NCBI GenBank assembly: GCA_963931085.1 | Contig: OZ006973.1 | Span: forward strand, 744,001 to 808,000 | Reading direction: 5' to 3' | Source of the DNA: UMGS1994 sp944386155 | GTDB taxonomy: Bacteria; Bacillota; Clostridia; TANB77; CAG-508 | DNA length: 64,000 nucleotides | Shown here: positions 1 through 9,053 of the stretch, piece after piece | How the letters are laid out: each line of letters begins with the position of its first letter | Position numbering within the stretch: the first letter of the stretch is position 1 | The notes under the pieces: generated by a model | The model's database searches: none | The model's input: only the letters and a program-made list of their open reading frames with translations | What the model was told of the DNA's origin: nothing | Program-made: the position numbers and the translations under genes

Positions 1-77
1 TAGCTCTTTTATTTCTTCTTTCTATAAGTGTAATTTCTATATTTGGGATAAGAAAACTGGTAAAAAGTAAAAAATAA
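1..77 (+). CDS. C-terminal end of a membrane or sortase-anchored protein (partial)
   Basis: The frame beginning at base 3 is open into the window and ends with TAA at 75-77. It encodes about 24 residues: a hydrophobic stretch (ALLFLLSISVISIFGI) followed by a basic tail (RKLVKSKK). That is the layout of the membrane-spanning part and positive tail of an LPXTG sorting signal, and the next gene is also a predicted wall-anchored protein. The LPXTG motif itself would lie upstream of the window, so a plain C-terminal membrane anchor is equally possible. Confidence 0.5.
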   Translation, partial: ALLFLLSISVISIFGIRKLVKSKK

Positions 78-122
78 AAGTTAATTTATTTGGAGAAAAT
101 AATTTTATAGGGGGTGAATTTA

Positions 123-1241
123 ATGAGTAAAAGAACTATAAAATTATTTTTATTAATAATATCTTTAGGTATTATTATGTTTATAAATCCAGTTAAAAGT
201 AATGCTCAAGAAGCGATAACTGATGAAAATACACTAAATAATGCAATTAATTCAGCAAATTCAGGATCTACGATAACTATTCAAAATAATATAACAATAA
301 CTAAACCGATAGTTATACAAAAAGAATTAACTATAAATGGTAATGGTTATACTTTAACAGGAGATAGTAATTGGACATCTACATCAGGAAATCAGTCAAT
401 GTTTACAGCTCAATTATCAGATGGAAAATTAACTTTAAAAAATATTAGATTACAAAATGGTCCAAAGTATGGTGTTCAATCATATGATGGAGCAAATGTA
501 ATTTTAGATGAAGTTTTTATAACAGGATTTAAATATGGTGGAGTTTTAGTAAATGGAGGTAGACTTGAAGTAAGAGATTTAGATTTAGGTTATAATGGTG
601 CAGATAAAAATAATGGTATAGAAATTGACAAAGGTGCATCTGCAACTAATAATCCGGAACTTATAATGAATGGTACTTTAACATCTAGTGAAAAAGAAAA
701 TGTTGTATATGTTGCAGAAAACGGACATTTAACTTCATTTACAATAACAAATACAGATAGTACTAAAAATAAAGTATTTGTAACAGATGAGTTAGTACTT
801 TTAACAGATTCATCAAATAATATAATCTCTGAAAGTACTTTACCTTCAAAAGTAGTGCCTAATGTAACTGATAAAAAAGTTATAATTACTTTATATGCTG
901 GAGAAAAAGAAATAAAAATAGCAGTAAATGATGGAGAGAAAATAACTAAAAATCTATTGAAATCTCATATTGAATTGAAAAAAGGATATATAGTAAAAGA
1001 TTATTATTTAGATAAAAATTATAAAGAAAAATTTAATTTTAATACAGAAATAAATAAAGATACAACTATATACGCTAAAATAGAAAAAGAAGAATCTAAA
1101 GATGAGAATAAAGAAAGTGTTGAACAAAATAAGGACAAGACTCCTGTAACAGGAAATGAGAATTATATTTTAATTGCTACATTTTCAATTATGCTTTCAT
1201 CAGTTTTAATAATAGCATTATTTAAAAAAATAAATAAATAA
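123..1241 (+). CDS. secreted parallel beta-helix surface protein with sorting signal
   Basis: A 372-residue exported surface protein. Residues 1-30 form a signal peptide (basic start, hydrophobic core ending near NPVKSNAQEA). Residues about 35-220 resemble a right-handed beta-helix (pectin-lyase-like) with repeated short strands rich in Asn, Gly, Thr and Ile. Residues about 255-320 resemble an InlB-type B repeat (KKGYIVKDYYLDKNYKEKF, then DTTIYAKI). The C-terminus has TPVTGN, a hydrophobic span and KKINK, an LPXTG-like sortase signal. ATG at 123 is preferred over GTG at 114, because the Shine-Dalgarno AGGGGGTG overlaps the GTG. It follows another possible anchored protein, suggesting a small surface-protein cluster. 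The ligand or function is not visible. Confidence 0.75.
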   Translation: MSKRTIKLFLLIISLGIIMFINPVKSNAQEAITDENTLNNAINSANSGSTITIQNNITITKPIVIQKELTINGNGYTLTGDSNWTSTSGNQSMFTAQLSDGKLTLKNIRLQNGPKYGVQSYDGANVILDEVFITGFKYGGVLVNGGRLEVRDLDLGYNGADKNNGIEIDKGASATNNPELIMNGTLTSSEKENVVYVAENGHLTSFTITNTDSTKNKVFVTDELVLLTDSSNNIISESTLPSKVVPNVTDKKVIITLYAGEKEIKIAVNDGEKITKNLLKSHIELKKGYIVKDYYLDKNYKEKFNFNTEINKDTTIYAKIEKEESKDENKESVEQNKDKTPVTGNENYILIATFSIMLSSVLIIALFKKINK

Positions 1242-1246
1242 AAATT

Positions 1247-1275
1247 AAAGGTAAGAGCATAAGTTCTTACCTTTT
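1247..1275 (+). terminator. Rho-independent terminator after the beta-helix gene
   Basis: The arms AAGGTAAGA and TCTTACCTT enclose an 8-base loop and are followed by a short T run. It lies 6 bases after the stop codon of the surface-protein gene. Confidence 0.8.
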
Positions 1276-1355
1276 TATATCTCAATTTTAGGCTGATACT
1301 TCTCAAGCCACATATTTACTTGGCAAAGATATGCCATAAGCTGAGGACCAGTCAT
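1275..1355. repeat. detached duplicate of the 3' end of asnB
   Basis: These 81 bases are identical, by direct reading, to 2433-2513, which is the last 26 codons plus stop of asnB (minus strand). One edge of the repeat coincides with the last base of the asnB stop codon. The two copies are in the same orientation and flank about 1.08 kb that holds a decayed dinD-like gene. This looks like a direct repeat left by insertion of an element at the 3' end of asnB, or by a tandem duplication followed by deletion. Confidence 0.85.
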
Positions 1356-1618
1356 TGAATGTCAGAAATTAACACGAGGTTATATAACTAGAAAGAGTAG
1401 AAAACTTCAAAAAGTATAATTCTTACGTTTTTATAAAAATTAATATATTTATTGTGATTACCTTAAATAAATTATAGAGGTAAGAACTAATGGTAAATAC
1501 AGTTATAAAAAATAATTATAAAGTTATTCGTGCATTTAATAAGAATGGGCCAGTTTTTGAATAAGTTATTGAAAAATAAATGATTTAGATAAAAATAAAT
1601 AGTCAAAAAAACACTTGA
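1356..1618. other. decayed AT-rich stretch before the dinD remnant
   Basis: No intact gene is seen. An ATG at 1490 opens a short frame (VIRAFNKNGPVFE) that stops at 1562, followed by more stops and a TTGACA-like hexamer near 1614. It probably represents the degraded N-terminal part or upstream region of the dinD-like gene. Confidence 0.4.
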
Positions 1619-2359
1619 CAACTACAAACAAATTTTTTAGAGGTAATAAATAAAGCTATGATATCTTGTGAAAGTGCTAGTATAAGTGTAAGTAATCATT
1701 TTGCTAAGGTCAGCAAAATGATAGATTTAGGAAAAGGTGCTAAAAGACAAGTTGAAGATTATATGCTTACAAGATATGCTTGTTACTTAATTGCTCAAAA
1801 TGGAGATTCTAAAAAAGAAGAAATTGCATTTGCCCAAACATATTTTGCCGTACAAACTAGAAAACAAGAGATAATCGAGGATAGAATTAAATTAATGAAT
1901 CGATTAGAAGCAAGGGAAAAACTAAAAGAATCGGAAAAGCAATTATCTAAAAATATTTATGAAAGAGGTGTAGATGATTTAGGTTTTGCAAGAATTCGTT
2001 CAAAAGGAGATTCAGCACTATTTGGTGGATTAAATACAATGCAAATGAAAGCAAAATATAGAATAAAAGAAAATAGACCTCTTGCAGATTTTTCACCAAC
2101 TCTAACGATTGCAGCAAAAAACCTAGCAACAGAAATGACAAATTATAATGTAACGGAAAAAGATATGTACGGTGAAGGAAGTATAACTAATGAACATGTA
2201 GATAATAATTTAAGCGTAAGAAATATGTTAAATAAACGAGGAATAAAACCAGAAAATTTAAAACCAGCAGAAGATTTAAAAAAATTAGAAAGAAGAGTTA
2301 AGTCTGAAAGTAAAAAAATAGCTAATAGTAATAAATTCCCTAAAAATAAAACAAATTAG
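1619..2359 (+). pseudogene. dinD: N-terminally truncated dinD-like gene
   Basis: The frame is open from 1619, just after a stop. From the first ATG at 1658 it gives 233 residues. The sequence FLEVINKAMISC, HFAKVSKMIDLGKGAKRQVE, RYACYLIAQNGD and AQTYFAVQTRKQE matches the body of DinD, the DNA-damage-inducible protein D family, which shares its N-terminal region with phage BRO/KilA-type antirepressors. The usual N-terminal 40-50 residues (the ARELM...YS.W part) are missing, and upstream DNA carries stops. It lies between two copies of the asnB tail, so it probably arrived with an inserted element. It could still make a shortened protein from 1658, but there is no clear Shine-Dalgarno there. Confidence 0.7.
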
Positions 2360-2396
2360 ATTGAAATATTTACTTGTACATAGGTATTAGCATAGT

Positions 2397-2427
2397 AGCT
2401 TGAGGTTCCAATTTGGAACCTCAAGCT
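2397..2427. terminator. strong hairpin between dinD remnant and asnB
   Basis: A perfect 14-base inverted repeat (AGCTTGAGGTTCCA / TGGAACCTCAAGCT) has a 3-base loop and lies between the convergent dinD remnant and asnB. No long T run follows on either strand, so it may be a weak bidirectional terminator or the end structure of the inserted element. Confidence 0.6.
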
Positions 2428-2432
2428 AAAAA

Positions 2433-4281
2433 TTATATCTCAATTTTAGGCTGATACTTCTCAAGCCACATATTTACTTGGCAAAGATATGCCATAAGCT
2501 GAGGACCAGTCATCAGCTGACCAAACCAAGGTCTTGAAAAGTTTTTTCCATCGGTATTTATAATTTCATTTATATAATTTTCATTTAGTAATGCTTTAAT
2601 TGGAGCGTTTTTATTTTCCATTATATTAATAAGCATAGATTTTACTTTTTTTAGATAATTTGGATTATGAGTTTTAGGATAAGGACTCTTTTTTCTTTCT
2701 ACAATTTCATAAGGAAGTTTATTTTTAACAACATATCTTAATAAACCTTTTTCTCTTCCATTTAATGCTTTAAGTTCCCAAGGAATATTCCATAAATATT
2801 CTACTAATCTATAATCACAAAAAGGTACTCTAAGCTCTAAACCATTATACATCGAAGTTCTATCTGCTCTATCTAATAATGTCTGCATAAACCATTTTAT
2901 AGTTAAGTAAGATATTTTTCTTTTTTCTTTAGTCTGATCTGAATCTGTATCCAAAAATTCTATTTTAGATAAAGATTGTTTATATCGTATATCGATATAT
3001 TCTTTTAAATTTATTTTTGATGAAAGATTTTCATTTAGTAAATTTTGCCTTTCATCTATTGCGATAGACCATGGAAAAGTATTACTTTTAAGAGCATCTT
3101 CTCTAAAGAACCAAGGATATCCTGCAAAGATTTCATCTGAACACTCACCAGATAATACTACTTTGACATCTTTTTTTATTTCTCTGCAAAATAAAAGCAT
3201 TGAAGAATCAACATCAGCCATTCCGAGGAGCATCTCTTGCAATTACTGAATCATACAATGCATTTGCAAGTTCGGGAGTATCTAAAACAACCTTTTTATG
3301 ATTTGTTTTAAACTTATCTAACATAAGAGAAATAAAATAATCATCAGAATTTGGCTGAAAATCAGATTTAACAAAATTTTTATCATTATCAACGTAATCT
3401 ACGGAAAAAGTTTTAAAAGGTGAATTTCCTTGTTTTTTACAACAGTCTAAAGCATATGAAGTAATTATACTAGAATCTAATCCACCAGAAAGCATAATAC
3501 CTACAGGAACATCTGAAACCAGCTGTTTTGATATAGCATCTTCTAATAAATAATTAATTTTTTTGCAAGTAGTTTCAAAATCATCTTCATGAATTTTAGA
3601 TTCTAATTTCCAGTATTCATTTAATTTTAATCCACACTTATCAAAGACTCCAAAGTAACCAGGTTTTAATTCATAAATATCTTTATATATTGTAAGTCCG
3701 GGAGTGTGAGCAGGTCCTATTCCTAAAAGTTCACATATACTATTAGAGTCTATAATTTTTTCTATATCAGGATGTTCAAATATAGTCTTAATTTCAGATC
3801 CAAAAATAAAATTATTGTTTTTAAAAGTATAGAAAAAAGGCTTTATGCCAAAATTATCTCTTGCGATAAATAATTCTTCTTTTTTAGAATCCCATATTGC
3901 AAAACTGAATACACCATTTAAATGTTTTAAAACATCATAACCATAATAAATAAAAGCTCTAAGCAAGACCTCTGTGTCTGAATAGCTATTAAAAGAGATA
4001 TTATTTTTTTCTAAGTCTTTTTTTATTTCATCTGAATTATAAATTTGACCATTATAACAAATAGTATAAATAGAATCATTTTCTTTTATTGACATAGGTT
4101 GTTTTCCACCAATAGGATCTCTTACGATTAATCTATTATGTCCTATCATTATTTTTTCTTTTATAAAATAGCCATTTTCATCAGGACCACGCCTTGCTAT
4201 TTTAGATAACATTTTTTCTATTATTTTATTAGAATTTAACAAATTTTTATCATAATTTACGACACCAACAAAACCACACAT
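2433..4281 (-). CDS. asnB: asparagine synthetase (glutamine-hydrolysing), read through a +1 shift at CGGA
   Basis: AsnB makes asparagine from aspartate, ATP and glutamine. The protein starts MCGFVGVV, so Cys2 is the class-II glutaminase nucleophile. RRGPDENG and the glutaminase domain fill residues 1-200. The synthetase domain carries the PP-loop SGGLDSS. After residue 352 (ARDAP) the frame meets CGG and would end two codons later. One base on it continues as GMADVDSS, LSGECSDEIFAGYPW and DRADRTSMYNGLELRVPFCDYRLVEY, all typical AsnB blocks. The joined product is about 615 residues, the usual AsnB size. It has its own Shine-Dalgarno (AGGAGG) and is a single-gene unit. Its last 81 bases are duplicated at 1275-1355. 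If the shift did not occur, the ATPase domain would be lost. Confidence 0.9.
3222..3225 (-). other. +1 shift site CGGA in asnB (CCT-C-GGA)
   Basis: On the minus strand the zero frame reads GAT GCT CCT CGG AAT. Skipping C gives GAT GCT CCT GGA ATG GCT GAT GTT GAT (DAPGMADVD), the conserved AsnB block. CGG is exactly in frame with the start codon (codon 353). Confidence 0.9.
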
Positions 4282-4411
4282 AAAAAACCTCCTAAAAAAT
4301 TATATGATTGTTATCTAATAAAAATTCCTAAAATAAAATATAAAAATATGGAAATAAAACTTGAAAATCAAAAATAAAAATATTGATTAATAGTTTAAAT
4401 TAGATTAAAAT

Positions 4412-4417
4412 TATAAT
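4412..4417 (+). promoter_or_regulatory. -10 element of the vWA/prepilin gene
   Basis: TATAAT lies about 30 bases before the preferred GTG start, in the divergent gap between asnB and the vWA gene. No good -35 hexamer at normal spacing is evident. It overlaps the upstream ATG at 4416, which argues against that ATG being the true start. Confidence 0.4.
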
Positions 4418-4445
4418 GAACATAATTATACAAAGGAGAAGTAAT

Positions 4446-5771
4446 GTGAAAAGTAAAAAAATAAAAAGTAATAAGGGAATAACTTTAATTGCACTAATTG
4501 CAACAATTATTATATTATTAATTCTTGCAGGAATTTCTATAAGTTATTTATTAGGATATAATGGCTTATTTTCTTTTGTAAATTCAACAGAAGAATCAAC
4601 AAGTGTAGCAGAGGAAAGAGAACAACTAGAAGTAGCAATTAAAGATGCTAAATCAGGAGACTATTTAGATGGAAGAGCAGGAGGTATCACAGTAGAAGGA
4701 CTTCAAGCTTCTTTAGATGATATAGTAGGAGAAGGAAAGACAGTAGTTACAAGTACAAATGGTGGTAAAATAGAGGTATCAGAGACTACTAAGGCTATGG
4801 ATGTTGTATTCGTAATAGATTCATCAGGTAGTATGAATTATGGTACGTCTACAACAAATTTTGTTACTAATTCAGCTGATACAAGAATGTATGCGGTAGT
4901 AAGTGCATTAAATGAATCTATAAAAACTTTAGCACAAAATGAAAGAAATAGAGTTTCTGTAGTAACGTTTGAAACCTCTTCATCAGTCAAAACTGAATTA
5001 ACACCGCTTACAAAAGAGAATCAGGAAAAGGAATATTTTAAATATACAAAAGACAGATGGAGTAATTATGGAGAGTTAACATGTAATATAGGTAGAGGTT
5101 GGAAAAAAGATGTAGAAGGAGGAACATATACTCAATCTGGAGTTAAAAGTGCTTATGATGTTTTAAATAATAAAGATAATGGTTCAAGTACAGTTTACAG
5201 GGAAAATATTCCTGTAATAATAATGATTACAGATGGTGAGCCAACATATGGCGATTCAGATTATGATAATGTTAATACAAGAAGTTATAATACAGGTTCT
5301 GGTAGTAGTACGAGTGGAAAACTTGGATACTATAATGTAATGACAGCTCAATATTATAAAGAAATGCTAAACAAGAAATATAATAATTCAGCATATTTTT
5401 ATACTATTTGTATGGGTATTGATTCTAATTTTATAAGAGCATTATTAGACCCAACTGAAGAAAATATAAATAACTGTAGATATAGCAGAGGAGAAGCAGG
5501 AGATTTATATGATTATTTAACGAGCGATAGATATTATACTTATGAAGAAAGTTATGCAAATGGGTCTTGGGTAAATCAAAATATGGATTCATCAGAATTA
5601 ATACAAAATATTCAACAAGCAATAGAAGAAGTAATATATGCAGAAGGAATACAAGTATGGTTTGAAGATTCTAACAGGGCATATACGGTAAATCAAGATG
5701 AAACAATAAGTGATAATTATACTATAATTGAAGAAAGACCTGTGCAAAATACGACAAGTGGTGATAAATAG
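4446..5771 (+). CDS. prepilin-like N-terminus fused to a von Willebrand A domain
   Basis: About 441 residues. GTG at 4446 is preferred: AAAGGAG lies 8-14 bases before it, whereas ATG 4416 sits on the -10 element. The N-terminus reads SNKGITLIALIATIIILLIL, a type IV prepilin signal (cleavage expected between Gly and Ile) followed by the hydrophobic stalk helix. Residues about 115-330 form a vWA domain with MIDAS motif DSSGS and later MITDGEP. The protein is therefore probably a pilin-like adhesin exposed at the surface, processed by a prepilin peptidase encoded elsewhere. The tail is Tyr- and Asn-rich. No pilus assembly genes lie next to it. The fusion is read directly; the adhesin role is inferred. 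Confidence 0.7.
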   Translation: MKSKKIKSNKGITLIALIATIIILLILAGISISYLLGYNGLFSFVNSTEESTSVAEEREQLEVAIKDAKSGDYLDGRAGGITVEGLQASLDDIVGEGKTVVTSTNGGKIEVSETTKAMDVVFVIDSSGSMNYGTSTTNFVTNSADTRMYAVVSALNESIKTLAQNERNRVSVVTFETSSSVKTELTPLTKENQEKEYFKYTKDRWSNYGELTCNIGRGWKKDVEGGTYTQSGVKSAYDVLNNKDNGSSTVYRENIPVIIMITDGEPTYGDSDYDNVNTRSYNTGSGSSTSGKLGYYNVMTAQYYKEMLNKKYNNSAYFYTICMGIDSNFIRALLDPTEENINNCRYSRGEAGDLYDYLTSDRYYTYEESYANGSWVNQNMDSSELIQNIQQAIEEVIYAEGIQVWFEDSNRAYTVNQDETISDNYTIIEERPVQNTTSGDK

Positions 5772-5779
5772 TAAAAAAT

Positions 5780-5810
5780 AAAGTGAACTTTTTAGTTCAC
5801 TTTATTTTTG
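5780..5810 (+). terminator. terminator after the vWA gene
   Basis: The arms AAAGTGAACT and AGTTCACTTT with a TTTT loop are followed by ATTTTTG. It starts 9 bases after the stop. Confidence 0.85.
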
Positions 5811-5960
5811 CTTTTTTCTTGTCTTAAAGGAAAAATGAATAATAAATAACTTGACAGTTTACAATAATACATATAAAATATAGTAGGAAAGTTAAAATAT
5901 AAAAATAATTTATATATTTAATGAACATTGAAAAATAAATAAGAAAGAGGGAGATTAACA

Positions 5961-7509
5961 ATGGAAAATAGCATACTAATCGTTGTAATCACTCTTTTAA
6001 TCTCAGCAGCAATATTTATACCAGTTGGAATATATCTTAGAAAAAGAATTGCTGAATCAAAAATACAAAGTGCTGAAAAAGAAGCTAAAAGACTTTTAGA
6101 AACTATGAAAATAGAAGCAGAAAATACAAAAAGGGAAGAAATTTTCAAAGCAAAGGAAGAGATACTAAAATTAAGAAATGATGTAGATCAAGAGATTAAG
6201 GAGAGAAGAGACGAAGTTAAATCGCAAGAAAAAAGATTAGTTCAAAAAGAAGAAAACTTAGACAGAAGATTTCAATCATTAGAAGATAAGGAGAAAAACT
6301 TACAAGTCAAAGAAGAAGAGGTTGATCAGAAAAATAGTGAATTAGATAAGCAAATTGCTGAACAAAGAGAAAAACTAGAAACTATTTCTGGATTATCAAC
6401 TGAAGAGGCTAAAAAGCAACTTCTAAAAGAGGTTGAATCTGAAATTGTTAATGAAAAGGCAAATCTAATCAAAGACTTAGAAAATAAAGCTAAAGAAGAT
6501 GCAAACAAAAATGCTAGAGAAATTATTTCTTATGCTGTTCAAAAATGTGCAGCAGATCATACTTCTGAAACAACAGTATCAGTTGTAGCACTTCCAAATG
6601 ACGATATGAAAGGGAGAATTATAGGAAGAGAAGGTAGAAATATAAAAGCATTAGAAACATTAACAGGAATTGATTTAATAATTGATGATACTCCTGAAGC
6701 TGTAATTATTTCAGGATTTGATCCATTAAGAAGAGAAGTAGCAAGAATTGCTCTTGAAAAATTAATTGATGATGGAAGAATTCATCCAGCAAAGATAGAA
6801 GAAATGGTAGAAAAAGCTAAAGAAGAATTAGCAGAAACTATTAAAGAAGAAGGAGAAAGAGCAGTTTTAGAAACTGGAGTAAATGGACTTCCAGATGATA
6901 TAGTTAAATTAATTGGTAAATTAAAATATAGAACAAGCTATGGACAAAATGTATTAAATCATTCTATTGAAGTATCAAACTTAGCAAGAATTATGGCTGA
7001 AGAATTAGGTTTGAATCCAAAAATTGCAAGAAGAGCTCGGATTATTACATGATATAGGAAAAGCTTTAGACCATGACATGGAAGGAACTCATGTTGAAAT
7101 TGGTGTAGATATCCTTAAAAAATATAAAGAAAGCGATATTATCATAAATGCAGTAGAAGCTCACCATGGTGATGTTGAACCACAAAGCTTAGAAGCAGTT
7201 TTAGTACAAGCTGCAGATGCAATATCAGCATCAAGACCTGGAGCTAGAAGAGAAACTTTAGAGACTTATATTAAGAGACTTGAAAAACTAGAAGAGATTG
7301 CAGATTCATTTGATGGAGTAGAAAAATCTTTTGCTATCCAAGCTGGTAGAGAAGTAAGATTAATAGTAAAACCAGACAAGATAAATGATGCCGAAATGGT
7401 AATTATGGCAAGAGATGTATCAAAGAGAATTGAGAGCGAAATGGAATATCCAGGACAAATTAAAGTAAATGTAATAAGAGAAACAAGAGCAATCGAATAT
7501 GCAAAATAA
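5961..7509 (+). CDS. rny: ribonuclease Y, read through a +1 shift at CGGA
   Basis: RNase Y is the membrane-bound endoribonuclease that starts mRNA decay in many Firmicutes. The sequence shows an N-terminal membrane helix (residues 5-25), a long charged coiled coil (30-190), a KH domain with GRIIGREGRNIKALE, and an HD domain. After residue 359 (ARRA) the zero frame reads CGG ATT ATT ACA TGA. One base on it continues GLLHDIGKALDHD, which contains the catalytic HD pair. The joined protein is 515 residues, close to the family length of about 520. Without the shift all HD metal ligands from this point on would be missing, so an untranslated second half is hard to reconcile with function. It stands alone with its own terminator. 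Confidence 0.92.
7038..7041 (+). other. +1 shift site CGGA in rny (GCT-C-GGA)
   Basis: The zero frame runs AGA AGA GCT CGG ATT ATT ACA TGA and ends. Skipping C gives RRAGLLHDIGKA, the invariant region just before the HD motif of RNase Y. Confidence 0.92.
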
Positions 7510-7519
7510 TAATAAATTA

Positions 7520-7561
7520 AAACTATTTAAAGAAGTAAAATTCTTTAAATAGTTTTTTTAT
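7520..7561 (+). terminator. terminator after rny
   Basis: A 15-base stem (AAACTATTTAAAGAA / TTCTTTAAATAGTTT) with a 6-base loop runs into a T tract. Confidence 0.85.
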
Positions 7562-7742
7562 TTTTAGATATACTAACTAGATATAAAAAAATATATTTAA
7601 TTAAGCTTTACTTTATAAGTTTATTATAGATATAATAATTATATAGATAATTTAATTTACATTTTATTTTTACAAATAGTTTTAAAAATTATTCTTAACT
7701 AATATTTTTTATAATTATTAAAAATTGAAAAGGGGAAATAAA

Positions 7743-8939
7743 ATGAAAAATAGAAAACTAGAGAAAAGAAATAAATTAAAAAAGAAATTAATTACTATTT
7801 TAGTAGTTATAGTTTTTATTGCTATTGCAATTTTAATTCAAAGACTTATTTATCATAAAATAGACGAAGAAAATCCAGTAAGCAATGCTCCGAAAAATGA
7901 GACTCTAGCTTCTCAAGAAGAAAATAAGCAAGAAGAAAATAAAACAGAAGAAACAGTAGTAGAAGATGATGGACAGATAAAAGTTGTTCCTACTTTGAAC
8001 GATGAAATTCTAGGAAATGCAGCTTGGTGCGGAACTCTTCAACTTGTATGGAATGATTTAATGGAAAAAGCAGGTGGAGAGCTAATATTTGATCCTGAAA
8101 TTACAATGGCAACAAATTTAAACAAGAAAGAGTTTACAAAAGAAAATATTTCAGAAGATGATTATTATCAAACATATGGACTTCAAACAGAAAAGCTTAA
8201 AGAGAAAATTGAGAAAAATATAAAAGAGAAATTTAATGAAAAAAGTGACATCTTAGATGATTTTGATTGGTTTAAAACAGAAAAAGAAGCAGGAAATTGC
8301 TATTTCTTTTATGCAATGCTTAAGAAAGTATTTAATTTCGAATATGTTTTTGATGATCTAGATGATGGGATATTTGAAAATGGAAAATATAAAGATGTTA
8401 AATATTTTGGTGTAACAACAAGCACAGATGAAAGAGTAAGAAGTCAAATAAGAATATTATATTATAATAGTGATGATGATTTTGCAGTATCTTTAAGAAC
8501 TAAAGAAGGAGAAGAAATAATCCTTTGCAATAATCCTGAAGGAAAGAACTTTAAAGAAATCTATGATAATATTAATAATAAAAATAAAAAATATTCAGGA
8601 ATGAGAATATTAGAAGATATAGATGACTTTAAAATGCCGAATCTAAAGTTTAATTTAGAAGAAAAATATAAAGATCTAACAGGAAAAAGTTTTACTACTG
8701 AAAATAGTGAAGGTGCTATAAATGCTGTAATTCAAACAATAGAATTTGAATTAAATAAAAAAGGTGGTAAATTAAAAAGTGAAGCTGCAATATCAGCAGA
8801 TGTTACATCTGCTATAGAGGAACCAAAAACTCCAAAACATTTATATTTAGATGATTCTTTTGTAATGTTTTTAGTAGAAGAGGATAAGGATACTCCTTAT
8901 TTTGCAGTAAAAATAAGTGATATTTCAAAATTTCAATAA
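7743..8939 (+). CDS. membrane-anchored protein of unknown function
   Basis: 398 residues from ATG 7743, which has AAAAGGGG 7-14 bases upstream; the in-frame TTG at 7725 lies before that Shine-Dalgarno. Residues 1-15 are strongly basic, followed by a membrane helix (LITILVVIVFIAIAILIQ), then a Glu/Asn-rich linker and a large extracytoplasmic domain. The domain holds NAAWCGTLQLVWNDL near residue 90. The last 70 residues (GGKLKSEAAI ... LYLDDSFVMFLVEEDKDTPYF) weakly recall the C-terminal end of serpin-type inhibitors, but the similarity is too faint to name it. It is a single gene between rny and the TetR locus, with no clear terminator after it. Confidence 0.6.
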   Translation: MKNRKLEKRNKLKKKLITILVVIVFIAIAILIQRLIYHKIDEENPVSNAPKNETLASQEENKQEENKTEETVVEDDGQIKVVPTLNDEILGNAAWCGTLQLVWNDLMEKAGGELIFDPEITMATNLNKKEFTKENISEDDYYQTYGLQTEKLKEKIEKNIKEKFNEKSDILDDFDWFKTEKEAGNCYFFYAMLKKVFNFEYVFDDLDDGIFENGKYKDVKYFGVTTSTDERVRSQIRILYYNSDDDFAVSLRTKEGEEIILCNNPEGKNFKEIYDNINNKNKKYSGMRILEDIDDFKMPNLKFNLEEKYKDLTGKSFTTENSEGAINAVIQTIEFELNKKGGKLKSEAAISADVTSAIEEPKTPKHLYLDDSFVMFLVEEDKDTPYFAVKISDISKFQ

Positions 8940-8982
8940 TAAATAATGTAAATATAATTAAAATAGTTTAATTTATAAATTG

Positions 8983-9026
8983 TTGACAAATGACACGGTG
9001 TCATATATAATTATGACGCAGTGTCA
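8983..9026 (+). promoter_or_regulatory. promoter with two TetR-type operators
   Basis: TTGACA (8983-8988), a 17-base spacer and TATAAT (9006-9011) form a near-consensus promoter. A perfect palindrome TGACACGGTGTCA (8991-9003) fills the spacer. A second, one-mismatch copy TGACGCAGTGTCA (9014-9026) covers the start-site region, 23 bases (about two helical turns) downstream. The next gene encodes a TetR-family protein, so autorepression of the tetR-ABC operon by two dimers is likely. Confidence 0.8.
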
Positions 9027-9053
9027 TTTATGTTTTTAAGAAAGGAGAATAAT

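Noticed and set aside
114..122. GTG at 114 as start of the beta-helix protein
   Set aside because: It overlaps the only Shine-Dalgarno; ATG at 123 has proper spacing.
4416..4445. ATG at 4416 as start of the vWA protein
   Set aside because: It lies on the -10 hexamer and upstream of the AAAGGAG that serves GTG 4446.
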